Source: DATJPD01 sp036394195
Lineage (GTDB): Bacteria > Pseudomonadota > Alphaproteobacteria > CACIAM-22H2
Reading direction: 5' to 3'
Assembly: GCA_036394195.1 (NCBI GenBank)
Contig: DASWFO010000059.1
Location: 1-25,513 of the forward strand
Length of the DNA: 25,513 nucleotides
In this document: positions 16,486-23,779 of the stretch, one piece after another
How positions within the stretch are numbered: position 1 is the first letter of the stretch
Layout: every line of letters starts with the position of its first letter
Notes under the pieces: generated by a model
The model's input: only the letters and a program-made list of their open reading frames with translations
The model's database searches: none
What the model was told of the DNA's origin: nothing
Made by a program: the position numbers and the translations under genes

Positions 16486-17898
16486 TTACGTCGACAACGA
16501 CGGCGACAACACCTCGAGCGCCTTGCCGCGGGTCTCCACGGCGAGGACCCAGGCGACCAAGCCACCGATCACGGCGGCAATCCCGAACACGACGAACACC
16601 GCTTGCAGGCCGGCGACCGGCAGGATGGCGCCGACCATCAGCGGCCCGATCACCGAGGCGAAGCGCAGCCAGGCATTGCCGATGCCGCAGCCCAGCGCCC
16701 GCAGCTCGGTCGGATAAAGCTCGGCCGTGTACATGCTGAGCATGATCGAGTTCATGTTGTTGAACCCGAAGCTGATCGCGACCAGGGCCACGACGTCCGC
16801 CACCGCCATCTGCGGCTGGGTCGCCAGGACGAGCAGCGGCACGGCGCTCGCCAGCTGGCTGATCGCCATGATCGGCTTCCGTCCCAGGCGATCGATCAGC
16901 AGGGTCGAGAGGAGCGCCCCGATCAGCCCCGCGAAGCTGGTGACGAAGCCGTAGTGCAGCGCGTCGTCGACCGACACCCTGTAAACGGTGCGATAGAGCG
17001 ACGGCACCCACACGACCAGGCCGTAGGTGATGAAGAAGACGCAGAACCAGATAATCCATACCGAGACGGTGCGGCGGAGATAGATGCCCTTGAAGAGATC
17101 ACCAACGCGGGTCCGGGCCGGCGGGACCGGCGGCACGTCGGCCGGGAGCGGCGGCAGCTTCTTCGCCCCGTGCTGCGACACCTCGTCCTCGATCGCCGTC
17201 AGCACGCGATCGGCCTCGTCGTAGCGTCCGCGGCTGGCCAGCCAGCGCGGCGATTCCGGCAGCAGCCGCCGGAACGGCAGCACCAGCAGCGCCGGGACGG
17301 CGCCGATAAAGAACAGCGCCTGCCAGCCCCAGCCCTGCACCACGGGACGGCCGATCGCCGCGACCGCGACCAGCCCGACCACGAACAGCAGCTGATAGGT
17401 GAGCGTGAACCGGCCGCGGCGGCGGGCGCTGGCGAATTCGCTGATGTAGGTGGCCATGATCGGGATCTCGCCGCCGAGGCCGAGCCCCTGGACGAAGCGG
17501 AACACCAGCATCGATTCGAAGCTCCACGCATAGGCGCAGACCAGGCTCATCACGGAGAACACCAGCAGCGTGTAGATCGTGCACGGCACGCGGCCGATGC
17601 GCTCGGCCAGCCAGCCGAAGAAGATCGACCCGACGATCTGGCCGGCATAGGGGATCGAGATCAGCAGGCCGATCTGGCCGGGCGCCAGCTTCCACAGACC
17701 GATCAGCACCGGCAGCGCGTAGGCGATGGCGAGCGCGTCGAAGGCGTCGAAGAACCAGCCGCTGCCGATCACCACGCCGATCTTGAAGTGCCACGCCGAC
17801 AAGGGCAGGCGTTCGATGCGGGCGGTGATCCGGCGATCGCTCCCCGCCGCCGCACTGCCCGCCGCCGCACCGCCCACAGCCGCACCGATGGTGGCCAT
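16486..17898 (-). CDS. MFS transporter, sugar/metabolite:H+ symporter family
   Basis: A 470-residue, 12-helix inner-membrane carrier. The loop 2-3 motif is GWLAERIGRVPCT and the loop 8-9 copy is LIDRLGRKPIM. PESPRWLASRGRYDEA marks the sugar-porter (PF00083-type) group, which includes niacin, aromatic acid and other metabolite carriers. An Ala/Gly-rich N-terminal tail of about 30 residues precedes the first helix (VVIGSGWFFDAFDALAIAYALPVL). GGGAGGG precedes the ATG by about 7 bases. It is divergent from the alpha-hydroxy-acid oxidase gene across a 162-base region holding a perfect 14-base palindrome. This suggests co-regulation and a shared substrate, possibly uptake of a 2-hydroxy acid. That link is inference. 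Confidence 0.88.
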   Translation of the reverse strand: MATIGAAVGGAAAGSAAAGSDRRITARIERLPLSAWHFKIGVVIGSGWFFDAFDALAIAYALPVLIGLWKLAPGQIGLLISIPYAGQIVGSIFFGWLAERIGRVPCTIYTLLVFSVMSLVCAYAWSFESMLVFRFVQGLGLGGEIPIMATYISEFASARRRGRFTLTYQLLFVVGLVAVAAIGRPVVQGWGWQALFFIGAVPALLVLPFRRLLPESPRWLASRGRYDEADRVLTAIEDEVSQHGAKKLPPLPADVPPVPPARTRVGDLFKGIYLRRTVSVWIIWFCVFFITYGLVVWVPSLYRTVYRVSVDDALHYGFVTSFAGLIGALLSTLLIDRLGRKPIMAISQLASAVPLLVLATQPQMAVADVVALVAISFGFNNMNSIMLSMYTAELYPTELRALGCGIGNAWLRFASVIGPLMVGAILPVAGLQAVFVVFGIAAVIGGLVAWVLAVETRGKALEVLSPSLST

Positions 17899-17955
17899 CG
17901 CGCGTCCCTCCCCTGCCCTGGCGGCCCTTGGTTTTATGTCTGGTCGGCCGCGTTT

Positions 17956-17969
17956 ATGAACGCGTTCAT
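17956..17969. promoter_or_regulatory. Perfect palindrome, candidate operator for the divergent MFS / oxidase pair
   Basis: ATGAACGCGTTCAT is a perfect 14-base palindrome 58 bases from the MFS start and about 91 bases before the oxidase start. The form fits a TetR- or GntR-type dimer site. No regulator gene is adjacent, so the cognate protein must lie elsewhere. The inner GAACGCGTTC also occurs at 1131-1140 in a repeat, so chance or repeat origin is possible. Confidence 0.5.
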
Positions 17970-18060
17970 TTTGAGGGGAGACGAGGTAAAGTCAATGTCG
18001 TTATGGAGAGAACCTGACGGTCGTGGTACAGCCGAACGGACGAGCGAAGGGGAAGAGGAC

Positions 18061-19230
18061 ATGAACGACAAGGCACCGGCCCAGGCGGCGAACGACGACG
18101 TGGCGCAGCGTTTCGCCACCACGCAGGAGATGATCGTGGCGGCGCGGCGCCGGCTCGATGACGGCCCGTGGGCGTATCTCACCGGCGGCACGGAATCCGA
18201 GACCACCCTGGCGCGCAACCGCATGGCGCTGGACACCATCGCGCTCCGGCCGCGCGTGCTGCGCGACGTCTGGCAGATCGACACCTCGTCGACGTTTCTC
18301 GGCTGCAAGCTGCGCATCCCGGTGTTCCTGGCGCCGATCGGCGGCCTGACCGTGTTCGACGACGCCGGGGCGATGGCGCCGGTGCGCGCCGCCGGCAAGT
18401 TCGGCATCATGAGCTTCCTGAGCTCGGTCACCGAGCCGGAGCTGGAGACGGTGGCGCCGGAATCCGAAAAGCGCCTGGTCTTCCAGCTCTACGTGCGCGG
18501 CGACGACGCCTTCGTCGACGCCTATGTCGAGCGGGCGCTGAAAGCCGGCTGCCGCGGGTTCTGCTTCACCGTCGATTCCGCCGCCTATAGCCGGCGCGAG
18601 CGCAACCTGATCAACCGCTATCTCGGCGGCGGCCCCAACGCCCATCGCATCGGCGCCCAGGTGGGCCGCGACTTCCAGGCGAAGCTGTCGTGGACGCAGA
18701 TCGCGCGCGTGCGCAAGAAATATCCCGACGTGCCGATCATCCTCAAAGGCATCATGACCGTCGAAGACGCGAAGATCGCGGTCGATCACGGCGTCGCGGT
18801 CGTCTACATCTCCAATCACGGCGGCCGGCAGCTCGACCACGGTCAGGGCTCGACCGAGGTCCTGGCCGAGGTGGTCGACGCGGTGCGCGGCCGGGCCGAG
18901 GTCGTCATCGACGGCGGGTTCTGCCGCGGCACCGATATCCTGAAAGCCGTGGCACTGGGCGCCAAAGCGGTCGGTATGGGCAAGATGTACGGCTGGGCGC
19001 TGGCGGCCGCCGGCGAGGCCGGCATCATGCGCATGCTGGAGATCCTCGAGACCGAGCTCACGATCGACATGCGGCTGCTCGGCATCACCAAGATGTCGGA
19101 GCTGAACCCGTCCTATCTGTGCCCGGCACGGCCGGTGATGATCCCGTCGGCGATCAGCCAGTTCCCGAGCATCGGGCACGAGATCGAGGGCTTGAACTGG
19201 CGCGCGGCCAAACCGCCGGAAATGAAATAG
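18061..19230 (+). CDS. FMN-dependent alpha-hydroxy-acid oxidase/dehydrogenase (LldD/glycolate oxidase family)
   Basis: A 389-residue TIM-barrel flavoprotein that oxidises 2-hydroxy acids such as lactate, glycolate or mandelate to 2-oxo acids. Visible conserved elements are the substrate tyrosine in WAYLTGGTESE, FQLYVRGD, TVDSAAYSRRERN, the flavin lysine in ILKGIMTVEDA, the catalytic base and substrate arginine in SNHGGRQLDHG, and the phosphate loop DGGFCRGTDILKAVALGA. The position usually held by a tryptophan in glycolate oxidase seems to be valine in FLSSVTEPELETVA, so substrate choice may differ. GAAGAGG lies about 4 bases before the ATG. Upstream in-frame ATGs at 17956 and 17995 lack ribosome sites. 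There is no N-terminal cytochrome domain or signal peptide. Confidence 0.93.
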   Translation: MNDKAPAQAANDDVAQRFATTQEMIVAARRRLDDGPWAYLTGGTESETTLARNRMALDTIALRPRVLRDVWQIDTSSTFLGCKLRIPVFLAPIGGLTVFDDAGAMAPVRAAGKFGIMSFLSSVTEPELETVAPESEKRLVFQLYVRGDDAFVDAYVERALKAGCRGFCFTVDSAAYSRRERNLINRYLGGGPNAHRIGAQVGRDFQAKLSWTQIARVRKKYPDVPIILKGIMTVEDAKIAVDHGVAVVYISNHGGRQLDHGQGSTEVLAEVVDAVRGRAEVVIDGGFCRGTDILKAVALGAKAVGMGKMYGWALAAAGEAGIMRMLEILETELTIDMRLLGITKMSELNPSYLCPARPVMIPSAISQFPSIGHEIEGLNWRAAKPPEMK

Positions 19231-19250
19231 TCCGCCACACCCACCCTGGC

Positions 19251-19278
19251 GCTCGCGTTAACGTTGGTAAACGCGAGC
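19251..19278 (+). other. Stem-loop downstream of the oxidase gene
   Basis: GCTCGCGTT (19251-19259) pairs with AACGCGAGC (19270-19278) across a ten-base loop, 20 bases after the stop. No T run follows, so it may be a processing or Rho-linked 3' end rather than an intrinsic terminator. The rest of the 259-base gap to 19489 shows no gene. Confidence 0.4.
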
Positions 19279-19489
19279 ACGTCCACAACCGCGTTGCTTC
19301 GACAAGCGTCCCGCCGCTAACATCGGCTGGCGTTGGCGGACATCGCACCACGATCAAACCGTGGGCGACAGGGGGTAGTCGAACGCGCGTATCGCGCATC
19401 CCTGGTTGATCATCCTGTGCGGCGCGGCCGACCGGTCACGGTCGGTCATCGATCACTGACGACAGACGTTCAACTATGAGGAGTGTCAC

Positions 19490-19759
19490 ATGCTTAAGGC
19501 GATGGCAGTCGGCCTCTGTGCAGCGGCCTTGCTGGTTGCAGGCTCCGTTTCGGCGTCGGCCGAGACGTACAAAGGCACGGTGGCGCGGCTTACCGTGACT
19601 TTGAAATTCCCGAACGGCAAGACCAGGCTGTTCGAGGTTCGCGACGACGTGAATCTGAACGACGTCGACGAAGGCGACGAGGTCCAGATCACGGTCGAGA
19701 AAGGCGAGATCGTCGCCATCAAGGTGACGAAGGAAGATCCGGATCCGCCGAAAAAATAG
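19490..19759 (+). CDS. Small secreted protein, DUF1344-like
   Basis: An 89-residue protein with a clear Sec signal peptide (MLKAMAVGLCAAALLVAGSV, cleavage after SASA at residue 24), leaving about 65 mature residues. The mature chain alternates short strands: ETYKGTVARLTVTL, KTRLFEVRDDV, a GDEVQITVEKGEIVAIKVT hairpin, and a charged DPDPPKK tail. This pattern resembles the small periplasmic DUF1344-type proteins of alphaproteobacteria, an OB-like beta fold of unknown function; the family match is from memory. GAGGAG lies about 6 bases before the ATG. A strong terminator follows 18 bases after the stop, so it is probably a single-gene transcript. Confidence 0.8.
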   Translation: MLKAMAVGLCAAALLVAGSVSASAETYKGTVARLTVTLKFPNGKTRLFEVRDDVNLNDVDEGDEVQITVEKGEIVAIKVTKEDPDPPKK

Positions 19760-19777
19760 GTTGTAACCGTCGCCAGG

Positions 19778-19809
19778 GGCCCGATCCCGGTCGCGGGATC
19801 GGGCCTCTT
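19778..19809 (+). terminator. Rho-independent terminator
   Basis: GGCCCGATCCCG (19778-19789) and CGGGATCGGGCC (19794-19805) make a perfect 12-base-pair stem with a GTCG loop, followed by TCTT. The T tract is short, but the stem is very stable. It ends the transcript of the small secreted protein gene. Confidence 0.8.
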
Positions 19810-19911
19810 AGGGCGCGCCCGCTGCTTGAAATCGGGTGCAGCGCGGCCTACCCTTTTCCACAACGTCAGATAGCTCGGCAGATGCTGGACACGTCAGAAG
19901 CGAGGCAACCA

Positions 19912-20361
19912 ATGCGTATTATTTTTACCGGCCCGGCCCTTGCCGCAGCACTTTCCGTGCTGTTGCCGGCGCCGTCCTGGTCGCAGGGCAAGCAGCCGCC
20001 GAGCTGTGCTGCGATCAACTTCCGCCCGATCCCGGCGGGCATGCCGGACGGCCAGCAGGATGCCGGCTTGTACCGCTCGCGCTTCGGCCTGATCGAGGTC
20101 AAGGGCACGGTCAAAGGCGGCCAGCCGCAGGGCTACTACGTGATGTTCAACAACAAGCGGCTCGACGATGCGTCGAATCTGCCGCCGAGCGTCGCGTCCT
20201 GCGCCCAGGCCAAGAAACTCGCCGCGCCCGGCAAGTCGGTCGAGGCCTGCAGCGGCGACGCGCTCAAGGTCCTGGTCGAGCACGACGGCAACAAGCGCTA
20301 CTTCGTCCTATACGCCCGCCAGGGCGGCCAATGGCAGGTGTGCAACGCCGGTACGGCCTGA
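19912..20361 (+). CDS. Hypothetical secreted protein with four cysteines
   Basis: A 149-residue protein that I do not assign to a family. The first 24 residues (MRIIFTGPALAAALSVLLPA and on to SWS) look like a Sec signal peptide. The mature part has four cysteines (C32, then in ASCAQAKK, EACSGDA and QVCNAG), consistent with two periplasmic disulfides. It ends in a strand-rich segment (LKVLVEHDGNKRYFVLYARQGGQWQVC) and contains an LIEVKGTVKGGQPQGYYVMFN block. The ATG at 19912 was preferred to the one at 19882 because of the signal peptide and a GAGG about 7 bases upstream. The following 188 bases hold a small GC hairpin and a 12-base palindrome but no gene. Confidence 0.75.
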   Translation: MRIIFTGPALAAALSVLLPAPSWSQGKQPPSCAAINFRPIPAGMPDGQQDAGLYRSRFGLIEVKGTVKGGQPQGYYVMFNNKRLDDASNLPPSVASCAQAKKLAAPGKSVEACSGDALKVLVEHDGNKRYFVLYARQGGQWQVCNAGTA

Positions 20362-20453
20362 CGGGCCGTCCGGCCCGGAGCACCGGCGGCTCATCGGCAT
20401 TCGCTAAAACTCAGAGCGCTTCCGAAGTGTGCGTCTGCGCACTGACCGTCCTG

Positions 20454-20465
20454 TGACGGCCGTCA
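20454..20465. promoter_or_regulatory. Perfect 12-base palindrome upstream of the MlaC/HpnM-like gene
   Basis: TGACGGCCGTCA lies 84 bases before the start codon at 20550. Its symmetry and position fit a regulator site, but a GC-rich palindrome of this length can also arise by chance. No promoter hexamers are convincing nearby. Confidence 0.3.
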
Positions 20466-20549
20466 TAGGCTTCCGCGCATAAAGAGTCCCGCCGTTCCCG
20501 GTATCCCTTATCGGCGAGACGTCGGCGAGAAAAAGCGGAGATCTCGGCC

Positions 20550-21197
20550 ATGACCACCACCGTCGACAAATTGCGCTCGCGCGGGCGCCTGATCGCCCCC
20601 GTGATGTTTGCACTGCTTCTCCTGTTCGCTCTCCCGGCGCATCGCGCCCACGCCGAAGCCGCCGACGCGACGGAGATGCTGCGCGAGTTCTATCAGGTCC
20701 TGCTGCGCACCATGCACGACGGACGGGCGCTGGGACCGCAGGGCCGCTACGCCAAGCTGGAACCGGTGATCGCCAGCACATTCGACATCGACTTCATGGC
20801 CCAGACCGCGGTCGGACCGGCGTGGAACAAGCTGTCCGAGAGCCAACAGACGCGCCTGACCGCGGCGTTCAAGCGCTACCTCGTGGCGACCTATGCGGAT
20901 AATTTCGATGAATACGGCGGGGAAGCGCTGCTGATCACCGGCGAGAAGCCGGCGAAGCACGGCTGCATGGTCGAAAGCCGCATCGTCAAGGACGGCGTGA
21001 CCGTCGAAGTGAACTACCTGGTCGCCCAGGACGGCGCGGCCTGGCGGGTTCGCGACGTGTACATGGCCGGCATGATCAGCGAGCTGGCCGTCCGGCGCTC
21101 GCAGTTCGTGTCGATCCTGCACCGCGACGGCGTCGACGGCCTTATCGACTTGCTGCACCAGAAGGCCGACAAGCTGATCAAGACCGCCGAACTCTGA
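20550..21197 (+). CDS. MlaC-family protein, HpnM-like (hopanoid-associated type)
   Basis: A 215-residue exported protein. The signal segment is LIAPVMFALLLLFALPAHRAHA with cleavage near residue 35. The body (MLREFYQVLLRTMHDGR, then a FDIDFMAQTAVGPAWNKLSESQQTRLTAAFKRYL segment, then YADNFDEYGGEA) matches the Ttg2/MlaC fold. It fits best the HpnM branch named from hopanoid clusters, which is thought to handle lipids between the membranes. That subfamily call is from memory of the pattern, and no hopanoid genes are present here. GGAG lies about 9 bases before the ATG. It is distinct from the MlaC-like protein at 14414-15040. A weak terminator-like hairpin follows. Confidence 0.8.
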   Translation: MTTTVDKLRSRGRLIAPVMFALLLLFALPAHRAHAEAADATEMLREFYQVLLRTMHDGRALGPQGRYAKLEPVIASTFDIDFMAQTAVGPAWNKLSESQQTRLTAAFKRYLVATYADNFDEYGGEALLITGEKPAKHGCMVESRIVKDGVTVEVNYLVAQDGAAWRVRDVYMAGMISELAVRRSQFVSILHRDGVDGLIDLLHQKADKLIKTAEL

Positions 21198-21206
21198 CCG
21201 GCGGCC

Positions 21207-21225
21207 CCGCGGACCACGTCCGCGG
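21207..21225 (+). terminator. Possible weak terminator after the MlaC/HpnM-like gene
   Basis: CCGCGGAC (21207-21214) and GTCCGCGG (21218-21225) pair perfectly around a CAC loop, 10 bases after the stop, followed by TTGGATTTC. The stem is strong but the T tract is poor. Confidence 0.45.
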
Positions 21226-21260
21226 TTGGATTTCGCGGCGCAGCGTATATCATCGGCCGA

Positions 21261-22007
21261 ATGTCGGATGCAGATCGGCTGGCGAAGCTCATTGCCGACG
21301 CGGACCGCGCGGTCGTCTTCACGGGCGCCGGGATCTCCACGGAATCCGGGATCCCGGATTTCCGCAGCCCGGGCGGCGTGTGGAGCAAGATGAAGCCGAT
21401 CTACTTCCAGGACTTCGTCGGCAGCGAGGCGGTGCGCCGCGAAGCCTGGACGCGCACATTCTCCGGGGTCATGGGCTGGACCGGCGCCAAGCCGAACGCC
21501 GGCCACTTCGCCATCGCCGATCTCGTGGAGCGCGGCAAGGTGTCGTCGGTGATCACCCAGAACGTCGACAACCTGCACCAGGATGCCGGCGTCCCGCAGG
21601 ACCGGGTCATCGAGCTGCACGGGAACGCCACCTACGCCACCTGCCTCGATTGCGCGCTCCGCCACGAGCTCGACGTGCTGAAGCAGAGCTTCCTCGGCCG
21701 CGGCGAGATCCCGACCTGCCGCGACTGCGGCGGCCTGGTCAAGACGGCGACGATCTCGTTCGGCCAGGCGATGCCGGCCGACAAAATGGTCCGCGCCGAG
21801 GAAGTGACCCTGGCCTGCGACCTGTTCATCGTGCTGGGATCGTCGCTGGTGGTGTTCCCCGCCGCGGGATTTCCGATGATGGCCAAGGAGAACGGCGCCC
21901 GGCTGGTGATCGTCAACCGCGAGCCGACCGAGCAGGACCGCTTCGCCGACCTGGTCATCCATGACAGCATCGGCAAGGTGATGTTGGCGGCGGTGAGGCC
22001 GAATTAA
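21261..22007 (+). CDS. Sir2-family NAD-dependent protein deacylase (sirtuin)
   Basis: A 248-residue cytoplasmic sirtuin that removes acetyl or other acyl groups from lysines, using NAD+. The signature elements are in order: GAGIS (22-26), GIPDFRS (30-36), TQNVDNLH with the catalytic-site N and D, the catalytic histidine in ELHG, zinc pairs C-L-D-C and C-R-D-C, and the NAD-binding VLGSSLVVFPAAGFP. The residues typical of desuccinylases are not obvious after GIPDFRS, so plain deacetylase activity is the simplest reading. No Shine-Dalgarno site precedes the ATG; a TATCAT -10 at 21248-21253 would start transcription at or next to the ATG, giving a leaderless mRNA. No acetyl-CoA synthetase gene adjoins it. 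Confidence 0.94.
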   Translation: MSDADRLAKLIADADRAVVFTGAGISTESGIPDFRSPGGVWSKMKPIYFQDFVGSEAVRREAWTRTFSGVMGWTGAKPNAGHFAIADLVERGKVSSVITQNVDNLHQDAGVPQDRVIELHGNATYATCLDCALRHELDVLKQSFLGRGEIPTCRDCGGLVKTATISFGQAMPADKMVRAEEVTLACDLFIVLGSSLVVFPAAGFPMMAKENGARLVIVNREPTEQDRFADLVIHDSIGKVMLAAVRPN

Positions 22008-22104
22008 TCCACCCAGCGTTCGCGAAGCCGGGCTCGGGTATTCCCAGCGAGGTGAATATCTTTTAGTCTCCGGCCCGGCTGGCGGATCATGACGGAGAAA
22101 AATC

Positions 22105-22815
22105 ATGCGGAGCGAACTCACCCTGCCCGTCGGCCAGAGCCAGATGCGGGTTCTGGTGGCGCAGCCCCCGACCCCGGAGCCCTGCCCCGCCATCGTGCTG
22201 ATGCATCATCGCGGCGGGCTCGACACGTTCACGAGCCGCAGCGCCATGCGCCTGGCCGAGAACGGGTTCCATGTCGCCGCACCGCATCTCTATCACCGGC
22301 GCCCGCCGGGCGAAGACACGGGCGCGTCGCGCAAGAGCCTGACCGACGCCGACGTGCTGGCGGACATCGGCGCCGTGGTCGAGCATCTCCGGGCGTCCCG
22401 CGAGGTGCGTGCCGACGCAATCGCGATCATGGGCCATTGCATGGGCGGCCGCATGGCGTATCTCGGGGCGGCCTCGATCCCGCACGTCAAGGCCGCCGTG
22501 GTGCTGTATGGCGGCGGCATCCGGCAGGGCGAAGGCGAGGGCCGGCCCGCCCCGATCGAGCTTACCAAGAACATCCGCGGGCCGGTGCTCGGCCTGTTCG
22601 GCAAGGACGACACCAACCCATCGCCGGCCGACGTCGAGGCGATCGCGGCGGAACTGAAGCGCCACACCATCCGCCACGAGTTCCATTCCTACGAGGGCGC
22701 CGGTCACGCGTTTCAGAACTTCGAAGACAAGGAGCGCTTTCGCCAGACTGCATCCGAGGATGCCTGGAAACGCGCGATCGCCTTCCTGAAGACGGAGCTC
22801 ACGGCCACCGTGTAG
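22105..22815 (+). CDS. Dienelactone hydrolase family protein
   Basis: A 236-residue cytoplasmic alpha/beta hydrolase of standard DLH length. The triad is C112 in GHCMGG, D169 in FGKDDTNPS and H201 in GAGHAF. The cysteine nucleophile, rather than serine, is typical of dienelactone hydrolases, which open the lactone ring in chlorocatechol breakdown; many relatives act on other esters. HHRGG near residues 34-38 forms the oxyanion region. GGAG lies about 8 bases before the ATG. The stop is only 12 bases from the stop of the convergent DoxX gene, and both stop codons lie in one small inverted repeat. No chlorocatechol genes are nearby, so the true substrate is unknown. Confidence 0.9.
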   Translation: MRSELTLPVGQSQMRVLVAQPPTPEPCPAIVLMHHRGGLDTFTSRSAMRLAENGFHVAAPHLYHRRPPGEDTGASRKSLTDADVLADIGAVVEHLRASREVRADAIAIMGHCMGGRMAYLGAASIPHVKAAVVLYGGGIRQGEGEGRPAPIELTKNIRGPVLGLFGKDDTNPSPADVEAIAAELKRHTIRHEFHSYEGAGHAFQNFEDKERFRQTASEDAWKRAIAFLKTELTATV

Positions 22816-22827
22816 CGGACGGCGCGG

Positions 22828-23289
22828 CTACAGCTCCCATCCGATCAGCCGGTCGAGCGAATAGCGGCCGCCGCCGCGGAAAAAGATGGCGATGCATAGC
22901 AGCATCCACAGCAGCGGAAATTCGTAGCCGCGGTCGGTCCAGAAATAGCCGTTGGGCCACTGCCAGACGAAGGTGATCACCGCCATCTGGATCACGATCG
23001 TCAGTGCCGCAAAGCGCGTCAGCAGGCCGATCGCCAGCAGCGCGGCGCTGAAGAACTCGGTGAACACAACCGCGTAGGCGAGCAGCAGCGGAGCCGGCAG
23101 GCCGTGCGCGGCGACGCCGGCGGCTGCGCGCCCGATGTCGCCGTGGAACAGCTTCTGCCAGCCATGCGGGACCAGAACCGCCCCGGTGCAGAACCGCATG
23201 AACGCGTAGCTGTACGGCGACAGGGCCTCATAAATCCGCCCCAGGGCGGGGATGATCAGCCGCCGGGATTCGATGGCGCCGCCCGACAT
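22828..23289 (-). CDS. DoxX-family membrane protein
   Basis: A 153-residue inner-membrane protein with four hydrophobic helices: around YAFMRFCTGAVLVPHGWQKLF, LLLAYAVVFTEFFSAALLAIGLL, FAALTIVIQMAVITFVW and FPLLWMLLCIAIFF. The VPHGWQKLF segment and the helix pattern are those of the DoxX/DoxD-like family. Members have been linked to quinone or thiol redox chemistry, but most have no known role. The ATG at 23289 has GGGGAG about 8 bases upstream; a longer frame to 23511 runs through the divergent promoter region and is not used. It is divergent from the Rieske operon across 124 bases with overlapping palindromes, so the two units may be co-regulated. Confidence 0.88.
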   Translation of the reverse strand: MSGGAIESRRLIIPALGRIYEALSPYSYAFMRFCTGAVLVPHGWQKLFHGDIGRAAAGVAAHGLPAPLLLAYAVVFTEFFSAALLAIGLLTRFAALTIVIQMAVITFVWQWPNGYFWTDRGYEFPLLWMLLCIAIFFRGGGRYSLDRLIGWEL

Positions 23290-23320
23290 TGCACGCTCCC
23301 CGAGATGGCCCTGCCGGTTG

Positions 23321-23351
23321 TACGACGGCGGGGTCGTAAGGTACCATACGA
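23321..23351. promoter_or_regulatory. Overlapping palindromes in the DoxX / Rieske divergent region
   Basis: TACGAC-N6-GTCGTA (23321-23338) is a perfect inverted repeat. It overlaps TCGTAAGGTACCATACGA (23334-23351), a palindrome with one mismatched pair. Three TACGA/TCGTA half-sites are thus arranged on one face of the gap, 32-62 bases from each start codon. This would suit a dimeric regulator controlling both directions. No regulator gene is adjacent. Confidence 0.5.
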
Positions 23352-23413
23352 TTAACACACGCCGACCGCGCCCGGACCCTCCGCGCGGTACCGGCGACCA
23401 CCAGGAGGAGCGC

Positions 23414-23779
23414 ATGGCTGAGCAGTATGTCGGCAAGACGTCCGAGTTCAAGGACGGCGTCGGCCGGATTGTGATCGTGCAGAACAACGAGATCGGCGTC
23501 TTCCGGAACAACGGACAGTTTTACGCCTACAGCAACTACTGCCTGCACCAGGGCGGGCCCGCCTGCGAAGGGCTGACCATCGCCAAGGTCGAAGAGCGGA
23601 TCATGCCGGACCAGACCTCGCGCGGCCTCTATTTCTCCGACACCGAGCTTCATTTCGTCTGCCCCTGGCACGGCTACGAGTACGACCTCAAGACCGGCGA
23701 ATGCGTCGCCAACCGCAAGCTGAAGCTGCGCAAATACGAGGTGGTCCAGAAGGGCGACGACGTTTATGTCATCGCGTAA
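23414..23779 (+). CDS. Rieske [2Fe-2S] domain protein with extended inter-motif loop
   Basis: A 121-residue single-domain ferredoxin-like Rieske protein, cytoplasmic by absence of a signal. The cluster ligands are C43-x-H45 (NYCLHQGG) and C83-x-x-H86 (CPWHGYEYD). The gap between H45 and C83 is 37 residues, about twice that usual in Rieske ferredoxins. The extra stretch is ITAKVEERIMPDQTSRGLY-like sequence at about 55-75. It should carry electrons to an oxygenase or other redox partner. AGGAGGAG directly precedes the ATG. The next gene overlaps its end by 14 bases and an amidohydrolase follows, so the three form an operon. No oxygenase large subunit or reductase is visible in the window. Confidence 0.92.
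   Translation: MAEQYVGKTSEFKDGVGRIVIVQNNEIGVFRNNGQFYAYSNYCLHQGGPACEGLTIAKVEERIMPDQTSRGLYFSDTELHFVCPWHGYEYDLKTGECVANRKLKLRKYEVVQKGDDVYVIA

Noticed and set aside
16603..18060. Long N-terminal extension of the alpha-hydroxy-acid oxidase frame
   Set aside because: It runs antisense through the MFS gene and the divergent promoter region. The ATG at 18061 has a ribosome site and gives the family's normal length.
19340..19400. A GGGGGTAGTCGAACGCG segment resembling a tRNA T-arm
   Set aside because: No acceptor, D-arm or anticodon stem could be paired around it, and no CCA end follows. It is not a tRNA.
20508..22193. A 561-codon minus-strand frame across the HpnM-like and Sir2 genes
   Set aside because: It is antisense to two well-supported genes and to their intergenic region, with low-complexity composition and no motifs.
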